64,000 nt of DNA, from NCBI RefSeq assembly GCF_003568845.1, contig NZ_CP030127.1, positions 458,501-522,500 of the forward strand. Direction: 5' to 3'. The translations under genes and the position numbers were made by a program. This stretch comes from Indioceanicola profundi. GTDB taxonomy: Bacteria; Pseudomonadota; Alphaproteobacteria; Azospirillales; Azospirillaceae. Below the pieces are notes generated by a model. That model searched no databases. It saw only the letters and a list, made by a program, of their open reading frames with translations, and had not been told where the DNA came from. Of the stretch, positions 53,114-63,673 are shown in pieces (position 1 is the first letter of the stretch; each line of letters starts with the position of its first letter).

Positions 53114-53578
53114 TCAGACCTTCGTGGAGAGATAGATTTCCCGGCCCATCGCGTCGAACTGCTCCAGCTCGGTTTCGATCTGGTCGATCCGGTCCTCCTT
53201 TGCTTTCAGGATTTCGTTGACCAGATCGCGGGAGGCGTAGTCCTGCACGTCGTTCGCCGTCTTGACGGCGTGGCGGAGCGCCTCAGCCGAGGCTTTCTGC
53301 TGGTGGAGGTCCGCTTCCAGGATGGCCCGGTGCTCCGCGGCGAAGAAGGTCTCCCCCATGGCGCCGAAATCCGGATCGCCTTCCAGGAACAGCAGCCGGT
53401 AGGCAAGCTGATCCATATAGGCCTTCTCCTTAGCAGCTTCCGCTTCCTCCATCCCGGCCAGCTTGCCGTAACCCTTTTCCTTCAACCACAGCGCATGTTT
53501 GGCGAACTGCATGAACGCCGAATGAGCGTTCCTGAGGCTGTCATTCAAGGCGGCGATGACCTGTTCGTTGCCCTTCAT
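53114..53578 (-). CDS. Bacterioferritin-fold protein lacking iron and haem ligands
   Basis: A 154-aa protein that aligns without gaps to bacterioferritin through the shared MKG start, the LFLEGDP turn, the ANDVQDYASRDLVNEIL helix and IETELE. The diiron ligands are mostly replaced: position 18 is Ala (Glu in Bfr), 51 is Glu (kept), 54 Tyr (His), 94 Gln (Glu), 127 Lys (Glu), 130 Arg (His). The haem-ligand Met52 is Lys. It cannot have a normal ferroxidase centre. The open frame runs far upstream on this strand, but only this part is coding: ATG 53578 has GGAGA upstream. It sits between two sensor kinases. The fold is clear; the function is open. Confidence 0.85.
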   Translation of the reverse strand: MKGNEQVIAALNDSLRNAHSAFMQFAKHALWLKEKGYGKLAGMEEAEAAKEKAYMDQLAYRLLFLEGDPDFGAMGETFFAAEHRAILEADLHQQKASAEALRHAVKTANDVQDYASRDLVNEILKAKEDRIDQIETELEQFDAMGREIYLSTKV

Positions 53579-53833
53579 TACGGGGTCTCCGGTTCGATGT
53601 TGGCGATTGGCTCCACGGCCACGCGCCCGCAACCGGCCCGCCTTTAAGAGATTGCGCGGCGATTTCAGGACTGGCCGGACACTGGCGCAGCATCGGCAGG
53701 GCAGGTGCTCGCATATGGCGGCCCGCCATACCGCCGAAGAGTTTGAAGAAGCAGCAGAACCGGGATCGACTTTTTCCCTCCGATACTGTTTCAGCCCTGT
53801 CGGCAAGGGCCGCACATGCCACCTTTTTGATCC

Positions 53834-56800
53834 GTGCACATGACATCTGCGCCCAGCCAATCCGCTGTCGACCGCCGCCTCGCCGAAGAGCTGGCCTACC
53901 GCGAACGCCAGCATGAGCTGCTGGCTCGCTTCGGCATGGCCACCCTGAAATCCTCCGATGTCTCGGCTCTTCTGCAGGAGGCTGCGCGGCTCTGTGCCGA
54001 GGGGCTTCGCACCGAATTCTGCAAGGTGCTGGAAAGTGTGGACGGGCAGGATGCCCTTCTCGTTCGGGCCGGCGTGGGCTGGGACCCGGGGGTTGTGGGG
54101 AAGGCGTTGGTCGGGGCCGATCTTGCTTCGCCGGCGGGCTACGCGCTGAAGACCGGCGAACCGGTCATTTCCAACCATCTGGTCGGCGAGACCCGGTTCC
54201 GGACTCCCCAGCTCCTGGCGCAGCACGGGGTGAAACGGGCAATCAACGTCATCATCCGGGGCGATGGGGAGCCCTTCGGGGTTCTGGAGGCGGATAGTCG
54301 CCAGGAAGGCAAGTTCGATCAGGCCGACGTGGCCTTCCTCCAGGGGTTCGCCAATCTGCTCGGCGTCGCGATCGACAAGGCTCGGGTCGAAGCCGCCTAC
54401 CATACCGGCCTGGAGCAGCAAAGGCTGATGCTGGAAAGCATCAAGGATCATGCGATCTTCATGACCGATGCCGATGGCCGCATCGTGTCCTGGCCGTCCG
54501 GCGCACAGGCGATCTTCCAGTGGCTGCCGGAGGAGATCATCGGGCAGGAAACGGCCCTGCTGTTCACGCCGGAGGACCGGGAAAACGGCGTGCACAGGAA
54601 GGAGCTGGTCACCGCGCGCGAAACGGGGCTTGCGCGGGACGAGCGCTGGCATGTGCGGAAGGACGGCTCGCTTTTCTTCGCCGAGGGATCGGTCCGGCCC
54701 CTGCACGATGCAGGCGGTGCCCTGAAGGGCTATCTCAAGGTCGCGCTGGACGCGACCGAGCGCCGACGGGCCGAGGAGGCGCTTCGCGAGAGCGAAGCCC
54801 AGTTCCGGATACTGGCCGATTCCATCCCGCAACTTGCCTGGATGGCCGATCAGACGGGGGCGATCTACTGGTATAACCAGCGCTGGTACGACTTCACCGG
54901 GGCCACGCCGGAGGAGGTGGAGGGCTGGAACTGGCGCAACGTCCACCATCCCGATCATCTGGAGCGCGCCACGGAAAACTATAAGAAGGCCATCGCGGCG
55001 GGGGAGGCTTGGGAAGATACTTTTCCGCTGCGCGGGCGTGACGGCAATTTCCGCTGGTTCCTCTCACGCGCCCTCCCGGTGCGGGACCGCCGCGGACGGG
55101 TGGTGCGCTGGCTCGGCACCAACACCGACGTTACGGAGCAGCGTGCCGCCGAGGCCAGAATTCTGGAAGCGGAGCGTCGGCTGCAACTTGCGCTGAGTAG
55201 TGCCCGCATCGGCACCTGGTCCTGGAACTTCTCGGAGGATGTGCTGCAGGTCGATGCGCGCATCCGGGAGATCTTCGCGTTCGGCAGCGAGGAGGAGATC
55301 AGTAGCAAGCGCTTCTTCGACCGTGTCTATCCGGACGACCTGCCGCGGGTCCAGCATATCGTCGAGGTCGCCAGGAGTACGCGGGGCGAATATGACGTGG
55401 AGTTCCGCATCCGGCTTCCATCAGGGGAAATACGCTGGACCGTCGCCCGCGGGATCGTGACGCAAAGCGCTGCCGACCGCAGCCTGTCGATGGTCGGAGT
55501 TACCTGGGACACCACCGACCAGAAGCGGGCGGAGGACACTCTGCGCTACAGCGAGGCCCGGTTCCGCTCGGTGGTGGAAGCGACGGCGGCAATCGTCTGG
55601 AACACCACCGGTGAAGGGGAATTCGCCTGGGAGCAACCCAGTTGGAGCGCCTTCACCGGCCAGGATTTCGAAGCCATCAAGGGCTGGGGGTGGCTAGATG
55701 CCCTGTACCCGGATGACCGGGTCCTGACCGCGGAGGCCTGGCGCAATGCCGTGGCCGAGCGCAAAGTCTTCAAGACCGAGCACCGGGTGCGCCGCCATGA
55801 CGGCGATTACAGGGACATGCTGGTGCGAGCCGTCCCCCTACTGGACGCGGATGGGGAGAAGGTTCTGGAATGGGTCGGCGTCCATACCGACATCACGACC
55901 CGGCGACGTGCCGAAGAAGCTCTTCGCGAGGCAGAGGAGCGCTATCGTCTCGCGGCGCGGGCCACCAACGATGCGATCTGGGACTGGAACCTCGCGGCCG
56001 ACGAAATCCTGTGGAATGATGCCATCCGCACCCTGTTCGGCTATGGCGAGGATCATGCCGAAACGAGCGGCAGCTGGTGGAAGGAGCAGATCCACCCCGA
56101 TGACCGCAACCGTGTGATCACAAGCATCCACGATGTGATCGATGGCGGCGGAACGCGCTGGAACGAGGAATACCGCTTCCGCCGGGCCGACGGCAGCTTC
56201 GCCAGCATCCTCGACCGGGGGTTCGTGCTGCGCCGTTTCGATGGCGACCCGGTCCGGATGATCGGCGCCATGCAGGACATCACGGACCGCAAACGGGCCG
56301 AGCAGGAGCTGGCCGCTGCACGCGATGCGGCGGAGGAGGCGAACCTCGCGAAAAGCCAGTTCATCGCCAATATGAGTCATGAACTGCGCACGCCGCTCAG
56401 CGCCGTGATCGGCTATTGCGAGATGCTGGAGGAGGAGGCCGAGGATCTCGGCGCCGAAAGCATGCTCGACGATCTCCGGAAGATCAACAGCAACGCCCGC
56501 CACCTGCTGACCCTGATCAACGATGTGCTCGACATCTCGAAGATCGAGGCCGGCAAGATGGAAGTGCATCCGGAGGACTTCGAGACCGGCCCCCTCGTCC
56601 GGGAGGTGGCTGAAACCGTCCAGGCCCTGGTGGACAAGAAATCCAACACCCTGAACGTCACCTGCGGGGACGAGCTGGGACACATGCACTCGGACCCGGT
56701 GAAGCTCCGGCAGTGCCTGTTCAACCTGCTGAGCAACGCCTCCAAATTCACCGAGAACGGCCGTATCACCCTGTCGGCGAACAGGGTGCCTGTCGAGGGA

Positions 56801-57880
56801 GAGGACTGGCTGGAATTTCGCGTCAGCGACACCGGGATCGGCATGACGCCCGAGGCGCAGTCCCGGCTGTTCCAGCGCTTCAGCCAGGCTGATGCCTCGA
56901 CCACGCGGAAATTCGGCGGAACCGGGCTTGGCCTCGCCATCACGCGGGCCTTCTGCGTGATGCTGGGCGGGGACATCTCGGTCAGCAGCGCACCGGGGGA
57001 GGGCACCACCTTCACCATAAGGCTGCCGGCGGACGCGCGACCGTCCTTACGCCGCTCCTCTCCCGACTGTCCCGAACAGGGGCCGGTGAAGGCGGCCGAA
57101 GTGATGGTAGAGGGGGTGGATCGCAACCTGATCCTGGTCGTGGACGACGATCCGCATACGCGCACCCTGTTGTCGCGCTTCCTGACCCGCCAGGGCTTCG
57201 GCGTGCAGACGGCATCGAATGGTCAGGAAGGCCTCACCATGGCAGCCGTCTTGAAGCCCACGGCGATCCTGCTCGACGTGATGATGCCAGGAACGGATGG
57301 CTGGGCAGTTCTGTCCCGGCTGAAGGCCGATCCCGAGCTGGCCGACATCCCCGTCATCATGGTCACGATGGTGCAGGAGAAGAAGCTGGGGTTCGCGCTC
57401 GGAGCCGCCGACTATCTCACCAAGCCCGTGCAGTGGACGCGCCTGAAGCGCGTGCTCGACCGTTACCGTGGACAGGGGATTGCCGGCCGGGCCCTGCTGG
57501 TCCAGCACGATCCCGCCAACCGGGAGGAGCTGCGCCACCTGGTCGAGAAGGAGGGCTGGGTCGTGACCGAGGCCGGCGACGAGGCTGCGGCCCGCCGCAG
57601 CTTGGCCCAGACAGTGCCGGATCTGGTGCTGATGGACCTTGAACTGCCAGGCAATCCCATCGGGCTGATCCAGGAGCTGCGCCGCAAACCGGGCCGCGCC
57701 ATCCCGATCATCGGACTGGCGGAGGGGGGCGTGACGGATGCCGATCGGGAGCGGTTGCAGGGAAAGGTCCGGGACATCATCCAGACCGACGAGGAGGGCT
57801 CGGAGGAGGAGTTGCTGGCTGAACTCAGAAGGATCGCAATCTCCCGCACGGCATCCGGCGCCAGCCGGCCTGAGACATGA
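53834..57880 (+). CDS. Hybrid multi-PAS/GAF histidine kinase with two receivers
   Basis: A 1,348-aa soluble kinase. N-terminal GAF domain (~30-180), then five PAS domains each ending in DATERRR, GTNTDVTEQR, VTWDTTDQKR, GVHTDITTRR and MQDITDRKR. H box NMSHELRTPLSAVIGYCEML near residue 847. HATPase motifs are CLFNLLSNASKFTENG and FGGTGLGLAITRAFCVMLGG. Receiver 1 starts near 1,099 (LILVVDDDPHTRTLL), with Asp in AILLDVMMPGTDG near 1,148 and Lys in YLTKPVQW. Receiver 2 (~1,219-1,340) keeps LVLMDLELPG, but its acidic pair is QHD. Start may be GTG 53834 or ATG 53840. The receiver gene 57892 follows directly. Confidence 0.93.
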   Translation: MHMTSAPSQSAVDRRLAEELAYRERQHELLARFGMATLKSSDVSALLQEAARLCAEGLRTEFCKVLESVDGQDALLVRAGVGWDPGVVGKALVGADLASPAGYALKTGEPVISNHLVGETRFRTPQLLAQHGVKRAINVIIRGDGEPFGVLEADSRQEGKFDQADVAFLQGFANLLGVAIDKARVEAAYHTGLEQQRLMLESIKDHAIFMTDADGRIVSWPSGAQAIFQWLPEEIIGQETALLFTPEDRENGVHRKELVTARETGLARDERWHVRKDGSLFFAEGSVRPLHDAGGALKGYLKVALDATERRRAEEALRESEAQFRILADSIPQLAWMADQTGAIYWYNQRWYDFTGATPEEVEGWNWRNVHHPDHLERATENYKKAIAAGEAWEDTFPLRGRDGNFRWFLSRALPVRDRRGRVVRWLGTNTDVTEQRAAEARILEAERRLQLALSSARIGTWSWNFSEDVLQVDARIREIFAFGSEEEISSKRFFDRVYPDDLPRVQHIVEVARSTRGEYDVEFRIRLPSGEIRWTVARGIVTQSAADRSLSMVGVTWDTTDQKRAEDTLRYSEARFRSVVEATAAIVWNTTGEGEFAWEQPSWSAFTGQDFEAIKGWGWLDALYPDDRVLTAEAWRNAVAERKVFKTEHRVRRHDGDYRDMLVRAVPLLDADGEKVLEWVGVHTDITTRRRAEEALREAEERYRLAARATNDAIWDWNLAADEILWNDAIRTLFGYGEDHAETSGSWWKEQIHPDDRNRVITSIHDVIDGGGTRWNEEYRFRRADGSFASILDRGFVLRRFDGDPVRMIGAMQDITDRKRAEQELAAARDAAEEANLAKSQFIANMSHELRTPLSAVIGYCEMLEEEAEDLGAESMLDDLRKINSNARHLLTLINDVLDISKIEAGKMEVHPEDFETGPLVREVAETVQALVDKKSNTLNVTCGDELGHMHSDPVKLRQCLFNLLSNASKFTENGRITLSANRVPVEGEDWLEFRVSDTGIGMTPEAQSRLFQRFSQADASTTRKFGGTGLGLAITRAFCVMLGGDISVSSAPGEGTTFTIRLPADARPSLRRSSPDCPEQGPVKAAEVMVEGVDRNLILVVDDDPHTRTLLSRFLTRQGFGVQTASNGQEGLTMAAVLKPTAILLDVMMPGTDGWAVLSRLKADPELADIPVIMVTMVQEKKLGFALGAADYLTKPVQWTRLKRVLDRYRGQGIAGRALLVQHDPANREELRHLVEKEGWVVTEAGDEAAARRSLAQTVPDLVLMDLELPGNPIGLIQELRRKPGRAIPIIGLAEGGVTDADRERLQGKVRDIIQTDEEGSEEELLAELRRIAISRTASGASRPET

Positions 57881-57891
57881 TAAGGGAACCG

Positions 57892-58272
57892 ATGACCAAG
57901 ATATTGCTGGTCGAAGACCATGAAGAAATCTGGGACTTCCTCTCGCGCCGCCTGAAGCGCCGCGGCTATGAGGTGGTCCTGGCCCATGACGGGCAGCAGG
58001 CGGTCGACAAGACCCGCGCGGAAACGCCGGACATCGTCCTGCTGGACATGAACCTGCCCATCATGGATGGATGGACCGCGGCGCGCACACTGAAAGCCAG
58101 CCCGGAAACGGCGAAGGTCCCCATCATTGCCCTGACGGCGCATGCCATGGCGGGCGACCGCGACAAGGCTCTTCAGGCCGGGTGCGACGATTATCATCCA
58201 AAGCCGGTCGACTTCTCCAGGCTCCTGTCACAGATCGACAGCGCGCTCGGCACCGCGCACACGCCATCCTGA
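57892..58272 (+). CDS. Single-domain response regulator (DivK/CheY-like)
   Basis: A 126-aa lone receiver. All key residues are present: acidic pair in LLVEDHEEIWDFL, phospho-acceptor Asp in IVLLDMNLPIMDGW, Thr in IIALTAHAMAGD and Lys in DYHPKPVDF. AAGGGA precedes ATG 57892. An earlier in-frame ATG at 57877 overlaps the stop of the hybrid kinase; either way the two genes are coupled, so the kinase is its probable donor. Confidence 0.92.
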   Translation: MTKILLVEDHEEIWDFLSRRLKRRGYEVVLAHDGQQAVDKTRAETPDIVLLDMNLPIMDGWTAARTLKASPETAKVPIIALTAHAMAGDRDKALQAGCDDYHPKPVDFSRLLSQIDSALGTAHTPS

Positions 58273-58282
58273 CGGCTGTGCC

Positions 58283-58867
58283 ATGATCCAGGCCCCGGCC
58301 TTCCTGTCGCGTCTCACCCGCGCCGCCCGCGGCGAGGAGACGGACGCATCCGTGATGGCGGGCGCGGACACCGTTCAGACGCCCGTAGAGCCCGCACCGG
58401 AACCGGAGGTCGATCCCGGCATCGTCAATGCGCTGGCCTCCAAGGTTCTGCTGGCTTGGCTGCGCAACCGGTATCAGCTCCTGTTCCCGTTCTCCTTCGA
58501 CCTCCGCCGCCTGGACCGCACCCAGGCGGAGCTGGCAATCCAAGCCATGGTCGCCGCTGCGCAGGCGGACGGTTCCTTCGATGGCAAGGAGCGGGAGCGG
58601 ATCGAGGGAGCCATGTCGCTGATGAACCCCAGCGAGGCGGAGCACGGGGTGCTGGCGGTGGCCCTCGATAATCCGAGACCGCTCAACGACCTGCTGCGAG
58701 ACGTGCGGGACGTGCAGACCGGAGCATTGATCTACGCGGCATCGCTGCTCGCCGTCGATCAACGCAAGCCGGTGAACCGCCATTACCTCCGTTATCTGGC
58801 CGCCCGCCTCCAACTTTCCGACGAGCTGCTGAAAAGCCTGGAGCAGCGCTTCGGCTCCGGCTCCTGA
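58283..58867 (+). CDS. TerB-like DUF533 protein
   Basis: A 194-aa protein. The first 60 residues are low-complexity with a Pro/Glu segment (VEPAPEPEVDPG); the rest is helical with AELAIQAMVAAAQADGSFDG KERERIEGAMSLM, where the ADGSFDGKER acidic loop is typical of TerB/DUF533. Conserved later part: YAASLLAVDQRKPVNRHYLR. Same direction and ten bases after the receiver gene. Role unknown; TerB-like domains occur in stress and envelope proteins. Confidence 0.83.
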   Translation: MIQAPAFLSRLTRAARGEETDASVMAGADTVQTPVEPAPEPEVDPGIVNALASKVLLAWLRNRYQLLFPFSFDLRRLDRTQAELAIQAMVAAAQADGSFDGKERERIEGAMSLMNPSEAEHGVLAVALDNPRPLNDLLRDVRDVQTGALIYAASLLAVDQRKPVNRHYLRYLAARLQLSDELLKSLEQRFGSGS

Positions 58868-58873
58868 CGCGGA

Positions 58874-59335
58874 TCAGGCCGGGGTCCCGGTCCCTGCGGC
58901 CTCATCGTCCACCTCCAGCCGGTCGGTCAGGTCCTTCAGCCCTCTCTGGACCACCTCGCTCTCCACCAACAGCAGCCGGGAAACGTCCGACAGCGACAGC
59001 CATCCGATCACCCCGCCGCCATCCTCCACCACGGGAAGGCGGCGGATATTGTGGGACGCCATCAGGTCCATGGCGGTGGTCAATGGGTCGTCAGGGCGGC
59101 AGGTGAAGACCAGCCGTGTTGCGATCTCCGATACCCGGGTACGCCGCGGGTCCTTGCCCTCCGCCACGGCCCGATACAGCACGTCGCGGTCGGTGACCAC
59201 ACCCTTGATGTCTGTCGGTGTGCCCAGGGGTAGGGCGCTGACGTCCAGCTCGCCCATCAGCACAACGGTTTCCTGCACAGTCGCGTCCGGCTCGATGAAC
59301 TCGACATGGCGGGTCATGATATCGGCGACTTTCAT
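58874..59335 (-). CDS. Paired CBS-domain protein
   Basis: A 153-aa protein of two CBS domains. The first is VADIMTRHVEFIEPDATVQE to GVVTDRDVLYRAVAEG; the second starts VSEIATRLVFTCRPDDPLTT and ends RRLPVVEDGGGVIGWLSLSD. Such pairs bind adenine nucleotides and regulate partners; which partner is unknown. Convergent with the DUF533 gene (stops six bases apart) and downstream of the SLC13-type transporter on the same strand (27-base gap), so probably cotranscribed with it. Confidence 0.9.
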   Translation of the reverse strand: MKVADIMTRHVEFIEPDATVQETVVLMGELDVSALPLGTPTDIKGVVTDRDVLYRAVAEGKDPRRTRVSEIATRLVFTCRPDDPLTTAMDLMASHNIRRLPVVEDGGGVIGWLSLSDVSRLLLVESEVVQRGLKDLTDRLEVDDEAAGTGTPA

Positions 59336-59362
59336 GATCTCTGTCCTATCAGCGCGGGACCG

Positions 59363-61132
59363 TCAGAGCGGCCACACCATGGCGATCAGGGGAACGCCGG
59401 CCACCACCACCAGGATCGACAGCGGCAGGCCCAGTTTCCAGTAATCCCCGAACCGATAACCGCCCGGCCCCATCACCAGCGTGTTGCACTGGTGCCCGAA
59501 GGGGGTCAGGAAGTCGCAGGCCGCTCCCACGGCCACGGCCATAAGGAAGGGGTCGGGGTTCAGCCCAAGCTTCTGGGCAAGGCTGGCTGCGACCGGCGCC
59601 ATCACCAGCACGGTTGCGGCATTGTTCAGGAAAGGCGTCACCGCCATCGCGGCCACCACAATCAGGGCCAGCGCCCCCATGGGCGGCAGCGCGTCGGCCG
59701 CGATGGACAGCCAGTCGGCAATCAGGTCGGTGGCGCCCGTCGTGCGCACCGCTTCGCTGACCGGAATCAGGGCGCCCAACAGGATCAGGATCGGCCACTC
59801 GACGGATTCATAGGCATCGCGCAAGGACAAGGCACGGGTCAGCATCAGGGCCAGAGCCGCGCCGAAGAAGGCGATGGCCACCGGCGCGATCTTCAGCACA
59901 ACAGCCGCCATGGCAAGCGCCAGGACCAGAATCGGCAGCCAGCGCCGGCGTCCGCGGCCAAGGCCCAGGTCGCGTTCCGCCAGGGGCAACACCCCCAATT
60001 CCTTCAGCGCGTCGGGCAACACGTCGAAGCGTCCCTGCAGGACCACGACATCCCCGGCCTGGAAGCGGACGGAGCGGAGCCTCTGCGTAATCCGCTCGCC
60101 GCTCCGGCTGATGGCCAGCAGGTTGACCTGATAGCGTCCGCGCAGATCGACATGTGCCGGAGTATTGCCTATCAGGGCGGAGTCCGCGGTAATCACCCCC
60201 TCGATCACCCCAACCGTATCGCCGTCGCCTTCTGCCCCGGCGTCCTGGCCCGCCAGCTCCAATCCTCCCCGGGCCACCACCCGCTCCAACGCCTCGGGCT
60301 CACCCTCCAGCAGAAGCACGTCGCCGGCCTGGAGCTTCAGCATCGGTGTTGGCTTGTAGCGGCGGAACCGCTCCCGGACCACGCTGGTCAGTTTGGCCGG
60401 TCCCTCCGCCAGCGCCACCACGTCCCGGGCCGTGGTGCCGACCAGGGGCGAGTCTGGCGGTACCCGCAGCTCGGCGACGTAGTTCTCTATATTGATCGCC
60501 GAATTCAAGGACGCGCCGCCGCGCCGGTCCTTCGGGAGCAGCCAGAAGGTCAGGCTCAGGCAGGTAAGGCCCAGCACAGACAGGCCGAGCCCCACCGGCG
60601 CATAGTCGAACATCTGGAAGGGCTCGCCGACGATCTCCTCCCGCACCCGTGCCACAATGATGTTGGGCGACGTGCCGACCAGCGTGATCAGCCCCCCCAA
60701 CAGCGAACCGAAGCTCAACGGCATCAGCAGCTGGGAAGGCGGAGTTCCGGACCTCTTGGCAAGCTGGAACGCGACCGGGATCAGGATGGCGAGGGCGCCT
60801 ACATTCTTGATGAAGGTGGACATGGCGATGACGGCGGCAACCAGGACAAAGACCTGGGACCGCGTCGTGGTCAGATAGGGAGCAAGGGGGCGCATCGCCG
60901 TCTCGGCCACCCCGGACTTCGCCACAGCAGCGCTGACCAGAAGCGCCGCCCCGACGATCACGACAACATCGTCGCTGAAGCCGGAAAACGCCTGATCCGT
61001 CGGCACGATGCCAGTGACGACAGAGGCGAAGAGGGCCAGCATCGCCACCACGTCGTAGCGGAGCCGACCCCAGACGAAAAGCGCCATCATCACGAGAACG
61101 ATGGCGAAGGCGAAGCCCTGCGGCAGGGTCAT
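59363..61132 (-). CDS. SLC13/DASS-type anion transporter with TrkA_C domains
   Basis: About 589 aa of the ArsB/NhaD superfamily (citrate/sulfate-type symporters). Membrane blocks flank two central TrkA_C domains (residues ~215-400: GTTARDVVALAEG; LKLQAGDVLLLEGEPEALER; VRFQAGDVVVLQGRFDVLPD). The paired signature of the fold is present: FIKNVGALAILIPVAFQLAK and LITLVGTSPNIIV in the first half, PFLNNAATVLVMAPVAASLA and CDFLTPFGHQCNTLVMGPGG in the second. Substrate unclear (sulfate, citrate or dicarboxylate). Start is uncertain: ATG 61132 begins at the first helix; the frame is open to 61192. Confidence 0.9.
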   Translation of the reverse strand: MTLPQGFAFAIVLVMMALFVWGRLRYDVVAMLALFASVVTGIVPTDQAFSGFSDDVVVIVGAALLVSAAVAKSGVAETAMRPLAPYLTTTRSQVFVLVAAVIAMSTFIKNVGALAILIPVAFQLAKRSGTPPSQLLMPLSFGSLLGGLITLVGTSPNIIVARVREEIVGEPFQMFDYAPVGLGLSVLGLTCLSLTFWLLPKDRRGGASLNSAINIENYVAELRVPPDSPLVGTTARDVVALAEGPAKLTSVVRERFRRYKPTPMLKLQAGDVLLLEGEPEALERVVARGGLELAGQDAGAEGDGDTVGVIEGVITADSALIGNTPAHVDLRGRYQVNLLAISRSGERITQRLRSVRFQAGDVVVLQGRFDVLPDALKELGVLPLAERDLGLGRGRRRWLPILVLALAMAAVVLKIAPVAIAFFGAALALMLTRALSLRDAYESVEWPILILLGALIPVSEAVRTTGATDLIADWLSIAADALPPMGALALIVVAAMAVTPFLNNAATVLVMAPVAASLAQKLGLNPDPFLMAVAVGAACDFLTPFGHQCNTLVMGPGGYRFGDYWKLGLPLSILVVVAGVPLIAMVWPL

Positions 61133-61710
61133 GGCGTTGGATATACTCGCAGAAGGACGGGCAGGGGCATAGGGACCCATCCTCATCAACATTGGACCGC
61201 GGTCGGCGTTGCAGCTCTTGGCTTGGTTTCAGCGATGGCCATATGTGTGGGGCCCTGCGGTATGGGCTGCGGCGTGGTTCTGGAAAAAAGTTCTGGAAAG
61301 CGCTTGACGGTGTTTCCGGGCTTGGCTATATAGCCGCTCCCGCCGCGGTGCTGAGCCGGGCGGGTTCCAGCGACAGGGTCGCCGGACGGATTTCAGACAA
61401 GCAGCTGCGAGCTGGCCAGGCGGTCGCCTGGAGGCTCTGGCGCTTGACGGTTCCGCCCTCCGGGGTGGGGCTGGTGGGTCTTGAACAACTGCATATGGTT
61501 TTGAGAAGGGATGCGCAGGCGGCGGTCTCTGGGTGCCGGCGGGAGCTGGTGTTTGGAGTGCCTTATAGCTTGTGCATCACGCCAAGAATGCTCTGACCTG
61601 TTCTGATGGAGACATCGGGGCGGGTGCTTCAGGAGACAATTCGGGTAGGATTGCACCGGTTGAGGTGCTCCGTCGATGAGGATGTTGGTTTCGGCCGATA
61701 TCCGCTTCAA
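61133..61710. other. rRNA operon leader region
   Basis: About 580 bases between the divergent transporter gene and 16S. It carries the rRNA promoter near 61304-61332, then ~380 bases of leader. The short frames in it are not supported. A second TTGACG at 61444 has no good -10 partner. Confidence 0.6.
61304..61332 (+). promoter_or_regulatory. rRNA operon promoter
   Basis: TTGACG (61304-61309), 17-base spacer, TATATA (61327-61332), a near-consensus housekeeping promoter about 380 bases before 16S. CTTGAC and CTATAT at this spacing are common in alphaproteobacterial rRNA promoters. Confidence 0.8.
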
Positions 61711-63200
<1,490 letters not shown>

Positions 63201-63311
63201 ACCGGCTCATCCGCCGCCCCGCCTGAGATGTTCAGGCCCTGGGTTTCCAGGTAAGGGGCCGCCGCCGGCGCATCTTTTCTCAAAACCATCCATGTTTGCC
63301 CGGGGCCTGCC

Positions 63312-63430
63312 GAGCCGGTGGTCATAGCGAGGGTCCCAACACCCGATCCCATCCCGAACTCGGCCGTGAAACACCTCAGCGCCAATGGTACTGCGTCTTA
63401 AGACGTGGGAGAGTAGGTCGCTGCCGGCTC
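63312..63430 (+). rRNA. rrf: 5S ribosomal RNA, in the 16S-23S spacer
   Basis: About 119 bases. Terminal stem GAGCCGG (63312-63318) pairs with CCGGCTC (63424-63430). Internal landmarks are CCGATCCCATCCCGAACTCG and GGTACTGCGTCTTAAGACGT, followed by GGGAGAGTAGGTCG, all diagnostic of alphaproteobacterial 5S. It lies 118 bases after 16S and before tRNA-fMet and 23S, which is not its usual place. Confidence 0.95.
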
Positions 63431-63467
63431 TGCCGGCCCCGGGGCTGAACAAACATGGACATGTTGG

Positions 63468-63544
<77 letters not shown>

Positions 63545-63673
63545 ACCTTGCCTTGGGCTTTGCGCCCTGGGCGGTTCTTGGACAATTGAATAGAGAGTTT
63601 TGTGACCGAGGAAAGCATCTTCGTTGTGGCGGCGTGTGCAGGCTTGCTCCTGTGCATGATGCGCAACCGAGAG

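Noticed and set aside
53579..54958. Upstream two-thirds of a 614-codon minus-strand open frame
   Set aside because: It is antisense to the GAF/PAS part of the hybrid kinase, has no family motifs, and the real gene starts at 53578 with a ribosome site.
59306..61333. 675-codon plus-strand open frame opposite the SLC13 gene
   Set aside because: His/Gln/Arg-rich low-complexity translation typical of an antisense shadow in high-GC DNA; the opposite strand has clear transporter motifs.
61444..61475. Second rRNA promoter starting at TTGACG
   Set aside because: No acceptable -10 at 16-18 bases spacing; the region is GGGG-rich.
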